Source: Streptomyces sp. XY006
GTDB taxonomy: Bacteria; Actinomycetota; Actinomycetes; Streptomycetales; Streptomycetaceae
Direction: 5' to 3'
DNA: 64,000 bases
Assembly (NCBI RefSeq): GCF_002237655.1
Contig: NZ_NOKT01000004.1
Span: forward strand, 62,001 to 126,000
Shown: positions 36,415 to 45,528 of the stretch, in pieces
Numbering within the stretch: position 1 is the stretch's first letter
Layout of the letters: the number at the start of each line of letters is the position of its first letter
Notes under the pieces: generated by a model
The model's database searches: none
The model's input: only the letters and a program-made list of their open reading frames with translations
Told to the model about the DNA's origin: nothing
Translations under genes and position numbers: made by a program

Positions 36415-38085
36415 TTACACCGGGTCGTACACGCGCTCCATCTTCTGGGTGCCGCTGCGCGTGCGGTACGAGCGGGACCACTTGGCCGTGGCGTCGCGCT
36501 TGGCCCGGTCCGAGATGACGTAGTAGTCCATCTGCGCCCGCTCGGCCGTGATGTCCAGGACACCGAAGCCGTGCCGGTCGGTGTCGACCCAGTGGACGTG
36601 CCGGTTGGCCGCGCGGATGACCGGCGAGGCCACCGCGGACAGCGTGCCCTCCGGGACCTTCACGATGTCGTCGAGGTTGTCCGAGGTGACCGAGGTGACG
36701 ACGAACTCCGTGGCGGCCGACGGGGAGAGCGGATACGTGCCCGCGTCGACGGGCACGTCGTTGGCCCAGGCCATGTGGATGTCGCCGGTGAGGAAGACCG
36801 TGTTGCGGATGGCGTTCGCGCGCAGGTGCGTCAGGATCTCGCGCCGGTCGTCGGTGTAGCCGTCCCACTGGTCGGTGTTCAGGGCGAGGCCCTCCTGCGG
36901 CAGGCCGAGCAGCTTGGCCAGCGGCTTGAGCAGGTCGGCGGAGAGGGAGCCGATGGCGAACGGCGAGATCATCACGGAGTTGCCGACCAGCCGCCAGGTG
37001 GTGTCGGACGCCTGCAGGCCCGCCTTGAGCCAGTCGAGCTGGGCGCGGCCGGTGAGGGTGCGGTCCGGGTCGTCGACCTCGCCGTTGCCGGTCTTGACCT
37101 GCTGGGAGCGGAAGGAGCGCAGGTCCAGCAGCGAGAGGTCGGCCAGCTTGCCGAAGCGCAGCCGGCGGTAGGTGGTGCCGGCGATCGCGGGACGCACCGG
37201 CATCCACTCGAAGTAGGCCTGCTTGGCGGCGGCCTGACGGGCGGACCAGGTGCCCTCGGCGCCCTCGGTGTGGTTCTCGGCGCCGCCCGTCCAGGCGTCG
37301 TTGGCGAACTCGTGGTCGTCCCAGATCGCCACGACCGGGGCTGCCGCGTGCAGCGCCTGGAGGTCCGGGTCGGTCTTGTAACGGGCGTGCCGGGTGCGGT
37401 AGTCGGCGAGCGTGACGATCTCGTGCGCCGGGGCGTGCGGGCGGACGACCGTGCCGCGGGTGCCGTACTCGCCCGTGCCGTACTCGTAGATGTAGTCGCC
37501 GAGGTGCAGCCACGCGTCCAGGTCGCCGCGGGCCGCGAGGTGCCGGTACGGGGCGAAGTAGCCGGCCTCCCAGTTGGCGCAGGAGACCACGCCGAAGCGC
37601 AGACCCGTGACGGCCGCGTCGTGCGCGGGGGCGGTGCGGGTGCGGGCGGCGGGGGAGTCGGTGCCGCCGGCGGAGAAGCGGAACCAGTAGTCCGTGCCCG
37701 GCTCCAGGCCGCGGATGTCGGCCTTCACGGTGTGGTCGGAGGCGGCGGTCGCGGTGGTGGAGCCCTTGGCGACGACGTTCGTGAACGCCTTGTCCCGGGC
37801 GACCGTCCAGGAGACCTCGGTGTCCGGACCGATCCCGGAGCCGGGTATCGCCTCGGGGACGGGCGTCACGCGGGTCCACAGCAGGACGCCGTCCGGCAGC
37901 GGGTCGCCGGAGGCCACGCCGTGCAGGAAGGCGGGGGCCTGGTCGACGGCGCGCGCCGGCAGGGTCGCCGCCAGCGGCCCGGCCAGGACAGCAGTCGCCG
38001 CCGCGGCCTTGACGACCGTACGGCGGCGCGGGGTGAGGGAGTTGGGGCCCTCGGACGTGTTCGATGATCTGTATCGACTGGTCAC
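36415..38085 (-). CDS. phoD: PhoD-like alkaline phosphatase (Tat-exported)
   Basis: A 556-residue secreted phosphatase/phosphodiesterase. A twin-arginine signal lies at the start ([17 protein letters not shown] from residue 20). Then come the PhoD N-terminal domain ([23 protein letters not shown]) and the metallophosphatase domain with [21 protein letters not shown], and [14 protein letters not shown]. It uses Fe/Ca metals and releases phosphate from phosphodiesters. Streptomyces phoD is under PhoR-PhoP control, but I do not see a clear PHO box. The GTG start has no ribosome binding site; TAACCT lies 8 nt upstream, suggesting a leaderless mRNA. Confidence 0.93.
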   Translation of the reverse strand: MTSRYRSSNTSEGPNSLTPRRRTVVKAAAATAVLAGPLAATLPARAVDQAPAFLHGVASGDPLPDGVLLWTRVTPVPEAIPGSGIGPDTEVSWTVARDKAFTNVVAKGSTTATAASDHTVKADIRGLEPGTDYWFRFSAGGTDSPAARTRTAPAHDAAVTGLRFGVVSCANWEAGYFAPYRHLAARGDLDAWLHLGDYIYEYGTGEYGTRGTVVRPHAPAHEIVTLADYRTRHARYKTDPDLQALHAAAPVVAIWDDHEFANDAWTGGAENHTEGAEGTWSARQAAAKQAYFEWMPVRPAIAGTTYRRLRFGKLADLSLLDLRSFRSQQVKTGNGEVDDPDRTLTGRAQLDWLKAGLQASDTTWRLVGNSVMISPFAIGSLSADLLKPLAKLLGLPQEGLALNTDQWDGYTDDRREILTHLRANAIRNTVFLTGDIHMAWANDVPVDAGTYPLSPSAATEFVVTSVTSDNLDDIVKVPEGTLSAVASPVIRAANRHVHWVDTDRHGFGVLDITAERAQMDYYVISDRAKRDATAKWSRSYRTRSGTQKMERVYDPV

Positions 38086-38093
38086 GAGCGATC

Positions 38094-38099
38094 AGGTTA
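38094..38099 (-). promoter_or_regulatory. Candidate -10 of phoD
   Basis: On the minus strand TAACCT (38099-38094) fits TANNNT and ends 8 nt before the phoD GTG, consistent with a leaderless transcript. Confidence 0.4.
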
Positions 38100-38116
38100 C
38101 TGGTCGGTATGCGCCG

Positions 38117-38147
38117 GAGCGGGCGAACTCCGGAAGTTCGCCCGCTC
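38117..38147 (-). terminator. Terminator of the DsbA-like gene
   Basis: GAGCGGGCGAACT (38117-38129) pairs perfectly with 38135-38147 around CCGGA. It lies 30 nt past the thioredoxin gene stop and just upstream of the phoD promoter, separating the two co-directional genes. Confidence 0.8.
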
Positions 38148-38177
38148 TTCACATGCCGGCCGGTCCCCGACCCGCCG

Positions 38178-38996
38178 TCACTTCTTCAGGGCCTCGCCCA
38201 CGACCCGGTTGAAGTCGGCCACTGTCATCAGCGGCGTGCCCTGGTTGTCGGCGGTGAGCTGCTTGCCGTCCATCACGAAGCCCGGCGTGCCCGTGACGCC
38301 GTCCTTGTTGTCGTCGAAGGTCTTCGACATGGCCATCGCCCAGGCGTCGTAGGTGCCCTTCTCGACCGCGTCCTGGAACTTCTTGTTGCCCTTCAGCTCC
38401 GGGACGCTGTCGGCGACCTTGATGAGGTAGCTGTCCTTCTTGAACTCGTCGGTCGTCTCCTCCGGGTGGAACTTCGCGGAGTAGAGGGCGGCCTTGTAGT
38501 CGAGGAACGCCTGGTCGCTGACGTTCAGCGCGGCGCCGAGGGCGCTCAGCGCGTTCTTGGAGCCCTCGCCGTTGTCCTTGTCGTCGATGAAGGTGGCGCC
38601 GATGAACTGCATCTTGTACTTGCCGTCGTCGATGTCCTTCTTCACGGTCGGGCCGACCGTCTGCTCGAACTGGGCGCACACCGGGCAGCGCGGGTCCTCG
38701 TAGACCTTCAGGGTCTTCTTCGCCGAGTCCTTGCCGATGACGACCGTGGTGCCGTCGGTGCCCGTGGTGTTGGCCGGGGTGACGACCTTCGCGTCCTTCT
38801 GCGACTCCCAGTAGGTGGGCTTGTTCGCCTGGACGACCGCGTAGCCGATGCCGCCGGCTATCGCGAGGACGCCGACGATGGAGCAGGCGACGACGATCTG
38901 CCGCTTGGCCTTGGCCCGCTTGGCCTCGCGCTCGCGCTCGACGCGCAGCCGCTCGCGCGCCGCCGTCTTCGCCGCCTGGCTGTTCCGCTTGCTCAT
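38178..38996 (-). CDS. DsbA family thiol-disulfide protein, membrane anchored
   Basis: A 272-residue protein. A basic, coiled cytoplasmic N-terminus (SQAAKTAARERLRVEREREAKRAKAK) and one transmembrane helix (about residues 31-52) precede an extracytoplasmic thioredoxin/DsbA domain. The active site is Cys104-Pro-Val-Cys107 (EDPRCPVCAQFEQ), and the cis-Pro loop is GTPGFVMDG. It probably oxidises or isomerises disulfides in exported proteins. The ATG at 38996 has ACGGAG 9 nt upstream; the frame is open further but not convincing. The downstream phoD gene also encodes an exported protein. Confidence 0.92.
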   Translation of the reverse strand: MSKRNSQAAKTAARERLRVEREREAKRAKAKRQIVVACSIVGVLAIAGGIGYAVVQANKPTYWESQKDAKVVTPANTTGTDGTTVVIGKDSAKKTLKVYEDPRCPVCAQFEQTVGPTVKKDIDDGKYKMQFIGATFIDDKDNGEGSKNALSALGAALNVSDQAFLDYKAALYSAKFHPEETTDEFKKDSYLIKVADSVPELKGNKKFQDAVEKGTYDAWAMAMSKTFDDNKDGVTGTPGFVMDGKQLTADNQGTPLMTVADFNRVVGEALKK

Positions 38997-39126
38997 GGTG
39001 ATGTTCTCCGTGGGGGACGCGCACACGTTCGTGTGCGGAATACATAAGGGGGGACTGCTCGTGCTCGAAAGCGCCGTGCGCACCGGTGCCGTGCGTGCTG
39101 CTGCCGTACGCGGCGGGCGGGTTGCC

Positions 39127-39843
39127 TCAGACGAGGGCGGGTGAGCAGGGCGGTCCACGCCGTCCCAGGGAGTACGCGAGAACCAGGTCGCGGGCGGTGG
39201 ACGGGCGGTCGGCGGCGCGCGAGGGCAGCCGGCGGCCGGCCGGCCGCCGGTGCACCGCCACCGCGGCGACCGCCAGCAGCAGCGGCCGGAACGTCGTCGC
39301 CGTCACCGCCCGCAGCAGCTGGGCCAGGGCCCGCTCGCCGCGGCGCAGCCAGACGGCGGCGGTGAGGCCGACCCCGAGGTGCGCCCCGAGCAGCAGCCAG
39401 GCCGTGGCCGGGTCCGCGTGGGCGACCACGGCCGCGAGCCGCTCCGTGCCGGTGGCCCCGGCCATCCGCGCGAGCGGCGTGCCGACCTCGCCCCCGCCGC
39501 ACAGCACGGCCAGGCCGACCGAGCGCAGCGGGCCCGCGACCGGGCCGCCCGCACGGCCGTAACAGGCGTGCTGGCCCGCGGTGAACACCGTGTCGGCGGC
39601 CAGCTCCAGCGGGATCAGCAGGGCCGCGATCCGCCCGAAGGAACGCTCGCGGCCCGCCAGGGCGTACGCGAGGGCGAACACGGCGGCGGCGACCGCCGCC
39701 ACCGTGCCCAGCGGCAGCGGGGCCCGGGACAGCAGCACGTGCGACGCGGTGCTGAGCGTCACGACCACGGCCGTGAACAGCGCCGCGCGCACGGCTCTGA
39801 GCGGGATCCCGGATATGTCCATAGCGAGAGAAGAGTCTGTCAC
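39127..39843 (-). CDS. Polytopic membrane protein of unknown function
   Basis: A protein of 238 residues with about five hydrophobic segments (around residues 15-40, 45-65, 70-90, 140-160 and 185-200) and a basic Arg-rich C-terminus. A conserved-looking GQHACYG sits at the start of a loop. I do not recognise the family. The start is uncertain: GTG 39843 or ATG 39822, neither with a strong ribosome binding site. It lies 130 bp upstream of the DsbA-like gene on the same strand, so a link to exported thiol chemistry is possible but unproven. Confidence 0.6.
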   Translation of the reverse strand: MTDSSLAMDISGIPLRAVRAALFTAVVVTLSTASHVLLSRAPLPLGTVAAVAAAVFALAYALAGRERSFGRIAALLIPLELAADTVFTAGQHACYGRAGGPVAGPLRSVGLAVLCGGGEVGTPLARMAGATGTERLAAVVAHADPATAWLLLGAHLGVGLTAAVWLRRGERALAQLLRAVTATTFRPLLLAVAAVAVHRRPAGRRLPSRAADRPSTARDLVLAYSLGRRGPPCSPALV

Positions 39844-39891
39844 GGGGGCCTGTAAGGGACCCCTAAAGGATGCCTGTGTGAAGGGGGGCCG

Positions 39892-41220
39892 TCACAGACC
39901 CGGGATCCGGCCGTTGCGGAAGAGGTCCACGAAGGTCTGGTGGTCGGCACGCGCGCGTGCGCCGTAGCCGTGCGCGAAGTCGACCAGCAGGGGCGCGAAG
40001 CCCTCCTCGTCGGCCGCGATCGCCGCGTCGATGGCCCGCTCGGTCGAGAAGGGCACCAGGGACTCGCCGGACTGGTCGTCCGCCGCCGCGTGCATCGTGG
40101 CCGTCGCCCGGCCGAGGTCGGCCACCACCTGGGCGATCTCCTCCGGGTCGTCGATGTCGCCCCAGTCCAGGTCGACCGCGTACGGCGAGACCTCGGCGAC
40201 CAGCTGGCCCGCGCCGTCCAGCTCGGTCCAGCCCAGCCAGGGGTCGGCGTGCGCCTGGAGGGCGCGCTGGGAGATCACCGTGCGGTGCCCCTCGTGCTGG
40301 AAGTAGTCGCGGATCGCCCGGTCCGTGATGTGCCGGGAGACGGCCGGGGTCTGGGCCTGCTTGATGTAGATCACGACATCGTTCTCCAGGGCGTCGCTGT
40401 GGCCCTCCAGGAGGATGTTGTACGACGGCAGCCCCGCCGAGCCGATGCCGATGCCGCGGCGGCCGACGACGTCCTTCACGCGGTAGGAGTCGGGGCGGGC
40501 CAGGGAGCTGTCGGGGAGCGTCTCCAGGTAGCCGTCGAAGGCGGCGAGGACCTTGTAGCGCGTGGCCGCGTCCAGCTCGACCGAGCCGCCGCCCGGCGCG
40601 AAGCGGCGCTCGAAGTCGCGGATCTCCGTCATCGACTCCAGCAGCCCGAAGCGGGTCAGCGAGCGGGCGTCACGCAGCGCGTCCAGCAGCGGGCCCTGTG
40701 CCGTGTCCAGCGTGAAGGGCGGCACCTCGTCGCTCTTGGCTCCCGTGGCCAGGGCGTGGATCCGCTCCCGGTACGCGGCCGCGTACACCCCCACCAGCTC
40801 GGTGATCTGCTCGTCGCCGAGCGCCTTGGCGTACCCGATCAGCGCGATCGACGCGGCGAAGCGCGCCAGGTCCCAGGTGAAGGGGCCGACGTAGGCCTCG
40901 TCGAAGTCGTTGACGTTGAAGATCAGGCGGCCGTTCGCGTCCATGTACGTGCCGAAGTTCTCCGCGTGCAGGTCGCCGTGGATCCACACGCGCGAGGTGC
41001 GCTCGTCCAGGTAGGGGCCGCTCAGGATCCCCTGGCGGTCGAGGTCGTGGTAGAAGAGGCACGCCGTGCCCCGGTAGAAGGCGAAGGCCGAGGCCGCCAT
41101 CTTGCGGAACTTCACGCGGAACGCGGCCGGGTCGGCGGCCAGCAGCTCGCCGAAGGCGGTGTCGAAGACGGCGAGGATCTCCTCACCGCGGTGCTCGTCG
41201 TCGAGCTGCGGGAACGACAT
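39892..41220 (-). CDS. DUF2252 domain-containing protein
   Basis: A 442-residue protein of the DUF2252 family, with a kinase-like fold. Conserved marks are FYRGTACLFYHDL, VWIHGDLHAENFGTYMDANGRLIFNVNDFDEAYVGPFTWDLARFAAS (HGD and NDFD resembling catalytic and metal loops) and GRRGIGIGSAGLPSYNILLEG. The biochemical function is unknown; aminoglycoside-phosphotransferase-like chemistry is an inference from the loops. AGGAGG precedes the ATG. It is divergent from dnaE across a 216-bp region (41221-41436) that holds both promoters and no gene. Confidence 0.88.
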   Translation of the reverse strand: MSFPQLDDEHRGEEILAVFDTAFGELLAADPAAFRVKFRKMAASAFAFYRGTACLFYHDLDRQGILSGPYLDERTSRVWIHGDLHAENFGTYMDANGRLIFNVNDFDEAYVGPFTWDLARFAASIALIGYAKALGDEQITELVGVYAAAYRERIHALATGAKSDEVPPFTLDTAQGPLLDALRDARSLTRFGLLESMTEIRDFERRFAPGGGSVELDAATRYKVLAAFDGYLETLPDSSLARPDSYRVKDVVGRRGIGIGSAGLPSYNILLEGHSDALENDVVIYIKQAQTPAVSRHITDRAIRDYFQHEGHRTVISQRALQAHADPWLGWTELDGAGQLVAEVSPYAVDLDWGDIDDPEEIAQVVADLGRATATMHAAADDQSGESLVPFSTERAIDAAIAADEEGFAPLLVDFAHGYGARARADHQTFVDLFRNGRIPGL

Positions 41221-41436
41221 CGCTGGGTGCCTCCTGGTGCATGCGTCTCAGGGCGGCAGGTCCGCCCTCTGCCTAACGTGCGGGGGCCCGGGCGAGTGCC
41301 CACGGCCCCCGCACGAAGGTACGCGGGTCAGGCCCCCGCGTGTCAGTGCCGAGGCATAGACTTCGACGCTGTCCCCCAGACTGTCCGCAGCCTGTCGGAC
41401 CCCATTCGACCCGTGTTCTTCCTGGAGGCCGCAGCC

Positions 41437-44400
41437 GTGTCAAAGCCGCCGTTCACGCACCTGCACGTCCACACCCAGTACTCGCTGCTGGACGGTGCCG
41501 CGCGGCTGAAGGACATGTTCAACGCGTGCAACGAGATGGGCATGACGCACATCGCCATGTCCGACCACGGCAACCTCCACGGGGCGTACGACTTCTACCA
41601 CTCCGCGCAGAAGGCCGGGATCACCCCGATCATCGGGATCGAGGCGTATGTCGCGCCCGAGTCGCGCCGCAACAAGCGCAAGATCCAGTGGGGCCAGCCG
41701 CACCAGAAGCGGGACGACGTCTCCGGTTCCGGTGGTTACACCCACAAGACGATGTGGGCCGTGAACAAGACCGGCCTGCACAACCTCTTCCGGCTCTCCT
41801 CGGACGCCTACGCCGAGGGCTGGCTGCAGAAGTGGCCCCGGATGGACAAGGAGACCATCGCCCAGTGGTCCGAGGGGATCGTCGCCTCCACCGGCTGCCC
41901 CTCCGGCGAGCTCCAGACCCGGCTGCGCCTCGGCCAGTACGACGAGGCCCTCAAGGCCGCCGCCGACTACCAGGACATCTTCGGCAAGGACCGCTACTTC
42001 CTGGAGCTGATGGACCACGGCATCGAGATCGAGCACCGGGTCCGTGACGGCCTCCTGGAGATCGGCAAGAAGCTCGGCATCCCCCCGCTGGTCACCAACG
42101 ACTCGCACTACACCTACGCGCACGAGGCGACCGCCCACGACGCGCTGCTGTGCATCCAGACCGGCAAGAACCTCTCCGACCCGGACCGCTTCAAGTTCGA
42201 CGGCACCGGCTACTACCTGAAGTCCACGGACGAGATGTACGCCATCGACTCCTCGGACGCCTGGCAGGAGGGCTGCGCCAACACCCGGCTGATCGCCGAG
42301 ATGGTCGACACGACCGGCATGTTCGAAAAGCGCGACCTCATGCCCAAGTTCGACATCCCCGAGGGGTACACGGAGGTCAGCTGGTTCCGCGAGGAGACCA
42401 TGCGCGGCATGCACCGCCGCTTCCCGGACGGCATCCCGGACGACCGCATGAAGCAGGTCGAGTACGAGATGGACACCATCATCTCGATGGGCTTCCCGGG
42501 CTACTTCCTCGTGGTCGCCGACTTCATCATGTGGGCGAAGAAGCAGGGCATCGCGGTCGGCCCCGGCCGAGGCTCCGCGGCCGGCTCGATCGTCGCCTAC
42601 GCCCTCGGCATCACCGACCTCGACCCCATCCCGCACGGCCTGATCTTCGAGCGGTTCCTCAACCCCGAGCGCATCTCCATGCCCGACGTCGACATCGACT
42701 TCGACGAGCGCCGGCGCGTCGAGGTGATCCGGTACGTGACGGAGAAGTACGGCGCCGACAAGGTCGCCATGATCGGCACGTACGGCACCATCAAGGCCAA
42801 GAACGCGATCAAGGACTCCGCCCGCGTGCTCGGCTACCCGTACGCGATGGGCGACCGCCTCACCAAGGCCATGCCCGCCGACGTCCTCGGCAAGGGCATC
42901 AACCTCGACGGCATCACCAACCCCGAGCACCCCCGCTACTCGGAGGCGGGCGAGATCCGGGCGATGTACGAGAACGAGCCGGACGTGAAGAAGGTCATCG
43001 ACACCGCCAAGGGCGTCGAGGGCCTGGTGCGGCAGATGGGCGTGCACGCCGCCGGCGTGATCATGTCCAGCGAGACCATCACCGACCACGTGCCCGTCTG
43101 GGTCAGGCACACCGACGGCGTGACCATCACGCAGTGGGACTACCCGAGCTGTGAGTCGCTCGGCCTGCTGAAGATGGACTTCCTCGGCCTGCGCAACCTC
43201 ACGATCATGGACGACGCCGTCAAGATGGTGAAGTCCAACAAGGGGATCGACATCGATCTCCTGAGCCTCCCGCTCGACGACCCCACGACCTTCGAACTGC
43301 TCCAGCGCGGCGACACCCTCGGCGTCTTCCAGTTCGACGGCGGCCCCATGCGCTCCCTGCTCCGGCTGATGAAGCCGGACAACTTCGAAGACATCTCCGC
43401 CGTGTCGGCCCTGTACCGCCCGGGCCCGATGGGCATGAACTCCCACACGAACTACGCGCTGCGCAAGAACGGGCAGCAGGAGATCACACCCATCCACCCC
43501 GAGCTGGAGGAGCCGCTCAAGGAGGTCCTGGACGTCACCTACGGCCTGATCGTCTACCAGGAGCAGGTGCAGAAGGCCGCCCAGATCATCGCCGGCTACT
43601 CGCTCGGCGAGGCCGACATCCTCCGCCGCGTGATGGGCAAGAAGAAGCCCGAGGAACTGGCGAAGAACTTCGTCCTGTTCCAGGAGGGCGCCCGCAAGAA
43701 GGGCTACAGCGACGAGGCCATCCAGGCGCTCTGGGACGTGCTGGTCCCCTTCGCCGGCTACGCGTTCAACAAGGCGCACTCCGCCGCGTACGGACTCGTC
43801 TCCTACTGGACGGCCTACCTCAAGGCCAACCACCCCGCCGAGTACATGGCCGCGCTCCTGACGTCCGTGAAGGACGACAAGGACAAGTCGGCCGTCTACC
43901 TCAACGAGTGCCGCCGCATGGGCATCCGGGTGCTCCCGCCGAACGTCAACGAGTCGATGTCCAACTTCGCGGCCCAGGGCGACGACGTGATCCTCTTCGG
44001 CCTCTCCGCCGTCCGCAACGTCGGCACGAACGTGGTCGAGTCGATCATCCGGTGCCGCAAGGCGAAGGGGAAGTACACGTCCTTCCCGGACTACCTCGAC
44101 AAGGTGGAGGCGGTGGTCTGCAACAAGCGCACCACCGAATCGCTGATCAAGGCCGGCGCCTTCGACTCCCTGGGCCACACCCGCAAGGGCCTCACCGCCC
44201 AGTACGAGCCGATGATCGACAACGTGGTCGCGGTCAAGCGCAAGGAGGCCGAGGGACAGTTCGACCTCTTCGGCGGCATGGGCGAGGCCGAGACCAGCGA
44301 GCCGGGCTTCGGGCTCGACGTGGAGTTCTCCACCGACGAGTGGGACAAGACCTATCTGCTCGCCCAGGAGCGGGAGATGCTCGGTCTGTACGTCTCCGAC

Positions 44401-44976
44401 CACCCGCTGTTCGGCCTGGAGCACATCCTGTCCGACAAGGCCGACGCGGGCATCTCCCAGCTGACCGGCGGTGAGCACGCGGACGGCGCGGTCGTCACCA
44501 TCGGCGGCATCATCTCGGGCCTGCAGCGCAAGATGACCAAGCAGGGCAACGCCTGGGCCATCGCCACCGTCGAGGACCTCGCCGGCTCGATCGAGTGCAT
44601 GTTCTTCCCCGCGACCTACCAGCTCGTCTCGACCCAACTCGTCGAGGACGCCGTGGTGTTCGTCAAGGGGCGCCTCGACAAGCGCGAGGACGTGCCGCGG
44701 CTCGTGGCGATGGAGCTGATGGTCCCCGACCTGTCCAACGCGGGCGCCAACGCGCCCGTGGTGCTCACGATCCCGGCCACCCGGGTCACCCCGCCGCTGG
44801 TCAGCCGTCTCGGCGAGGTGCTCAGCCACCACAAGGGCGACAGCGAGGTCCGGATCAGGCTCCAGGGTCCGACCAAGACGACCGTGCTGCGCCTGGACCG
44901 GCACCGGGTCAAGCCCGACCCGGCGCTCTTCGGTGACCTGAAGGTCCTGCTCGGCCCGTCCTGCCTGGCGGGATGA
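41437..44976 (+). CDS. dnaE: DNA polymerase III alpha subunit DnaE
   Basis: A 1179-residue replicative polymerase. It starts with a PHP domain (FTHLHVHTQYSLLDGAARLKD). The catalytic core has PDVDIDFDERRR with Asp417 and Asp419, and FAGYAFNKAHSAAYGLVSYWTAYLK. The tandem helix-hairpin-helix, the OB domain (VTIGGIISGLQRKMTKQGNAWAIATVEDL) and the tail follow. It is the main chromosome polymerase, working with the beta clamp. GTG 41437 has CTGGAGG 8-9 nt upstream; the open frame extending 1500 bp further is antisense shadow of DUF2252. It is followed by a terminator. Confidence 0.97.
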   Translation: MSKPPFTHLHVHTQYSLLDGAARLKDMFNACNEMGMTHIAMSDHGNLHGAYDFYHSAQKAGITPIIGIEAYVAPESRRNKRKIQWGQPHQKRDDVSGSGGYTHKTMWAVNKTGLHNLFRLSSDAYAEGWLQKWPRMDKETIAQWSEGIVASTGCPSGELQTRLRLGQYDEALKAAADYQDIFGKDRYFLELMDHGIEIEHRVRDGLLEIGKKLGIPPLVTNDSHYTYAHEATAHDALLCIQTGKNLSDPDRFKFDGTGYYLKSTDEMYAIDSSDAWQEGCANTRLIAEMVDTTGMFEKRDLMPKFDIPEGYTEVSWFREETMRGMHRRFPDGIPDDRMKQVEYEMDTIISMGFPGYFLVVADFIMWAKKQGIAVGPGRGSAAGSIVAYALGITDLDPIPHGLIFERFLNPERISMPDVDIDFDERRRVEVIRYVTEKYGADKVAMIGTYGTIKAKNAIKDSARVLGYPYAMGDRLTKAMPADVLGKGINLDGITNPEHPRYSEAGEIRAMYENEPDVKKVIDTAKGVEGLVRQMGVHAAGVIMSSETITDHVPVWVRHTDGVTITQWDYPSCESLGLLKMDFLGLRNLTIMDDAVKMVKSNKGIDIDLLSLPLDDPTTFELLQRGDTLGVFQFDGGPMRSLLRLMKPDNFEDISAVSALYRPGPMGMNSHTNYALRKNGQQEITPIHPELEEPLKEVLDVTYGLIVYQEQVQKAAQIIAGYSLGEADILRRVMGKKKPEELAKNFVLFQEGARKKGYSDEAIQALWDVLVPFAGYAFNKAHSAAYGLVSYWTAYLKANHPAEYMAALLTSVKDDKDKSAVYLNECRRMGIRVLPPNVNESMSNFAAQGDDVILFGLSAVRNVGTNVVESIIRCRKAKGKYTSFPDYLDKVEAVVCNKRTTESLIKAGAFDSLGHTRKGLTAQYEPMIDNVVAVKRKEAEGQFDLFGGMGEAETSEPGFGLDVEFSTDEWDKTYLLAQEREMLGLYVSDHPLFGLEHILSDKADAGISQLTGGEHADGAVVTIGGIISGLQRKMTKQGNAWAIATVEDLAGSIECMFFPATYQLVSTQLVEDAVVFVKGRLDKREDVPRLVAMELMVPDLSNAGANAPVVLTIPATRVTPPLVSRLGEVLSHHKGDSEVRIRLQGPTKTTVLRLDRHRVKPDPALFGDLKVLLGPSCLAG

Positions 44977-45066
44977 CGGAGGTGGTGCCGCTCGGCCCGT
45001 CCTGCCCGGCGCGGGACGGCCGGGGCCGTCCGGCTCCATGACCGAGGCGGCGGGCGGCTCTTGACG

Positions 45067-45107
45067 CGCGTGAGGGGCGTACCCGGTACCTGGTACGCCC
45101 CTCGCGC
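45067..45107 (+). terminator. Terminator of dnaE
   Basis: GAGGGGCGTACC (45072-45083) pairs with 45092-45103 around an 8-nt loop; the stem extends outward with GCGT/GCGC (one G-U pair). It lies between dnaE and the convergent small gene and could serve both. Confidence 0.85.
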
Positions 45108-45141
45108 AGGTGCGTGGGTCTCAAAACCCGTCACACAGATG

Positions 45142-45306
45142 TCAGTTGTGGCCGAAGCTGCGCTTCCGCTTGCGGGAGGCCACGTCGCCGGGGGTCAGCT
45201 CGACCTCGGTCTGGGGCTCCGCCTCCGCCACGGGGCTGCGGTCCGCCCGCTGCCCGCGCTCGGTCGGACGCTGCTGCTTACGGTCACGGTTCTTGTTCTT
45301 GGCCAT
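45142..45306 (-). CDS. Small basic hypothetical protein (54 aa)
   Basis: A 54-residue, highly charged protein: Lys/Arg/Gln/Asn-rich N-terminus (MAKNKNRDRKQQRPTERGQRA), an acidic middle, and a basic C-terminus RKRKRSFGHN. No membrane segment. AGGAGG stands 8 nt before the ATG, a near-perfect site, so it is very likely translated. I do not recognise a named family. Its composition suggests nucleic-acid or ribosome binding, as inference only. Confidence 0.75.
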   Translation of the reverse strand: MAKNKNRDRKQQRPTERGQRADRSPVAEAEPQTEVELTPGDVASRKRKRSFGHN

Positions 45307-45528
45307 GGTGATGCCTCCTGTGGGGGATCTAGGGGCCAGGGCCGGGACCAGATTCACACAGGCCGACAACGATCGCATGTCGGACAATTACCCTGCGTGA
45401 CAGGGGTAGTCGGAGTGGGGTGGCGCGAAACGCCACGCCGAAGATCGAGTTCCGGCCGTTAACCTCCGCGCCGTCGGGCAGACTCGAAGGAAGCCCGAAA
45501 CAAACCTCCTGGGAAGAGGGTGAGTCGC

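Noticed and set aside
41440..45039. 1199-codon minus-strand frame across dnaE
   Set aside because: It mirrors dnaE codons; the composition (Val/Gly/Asp/His-rich, no domains) marks it as an antisense shadow.
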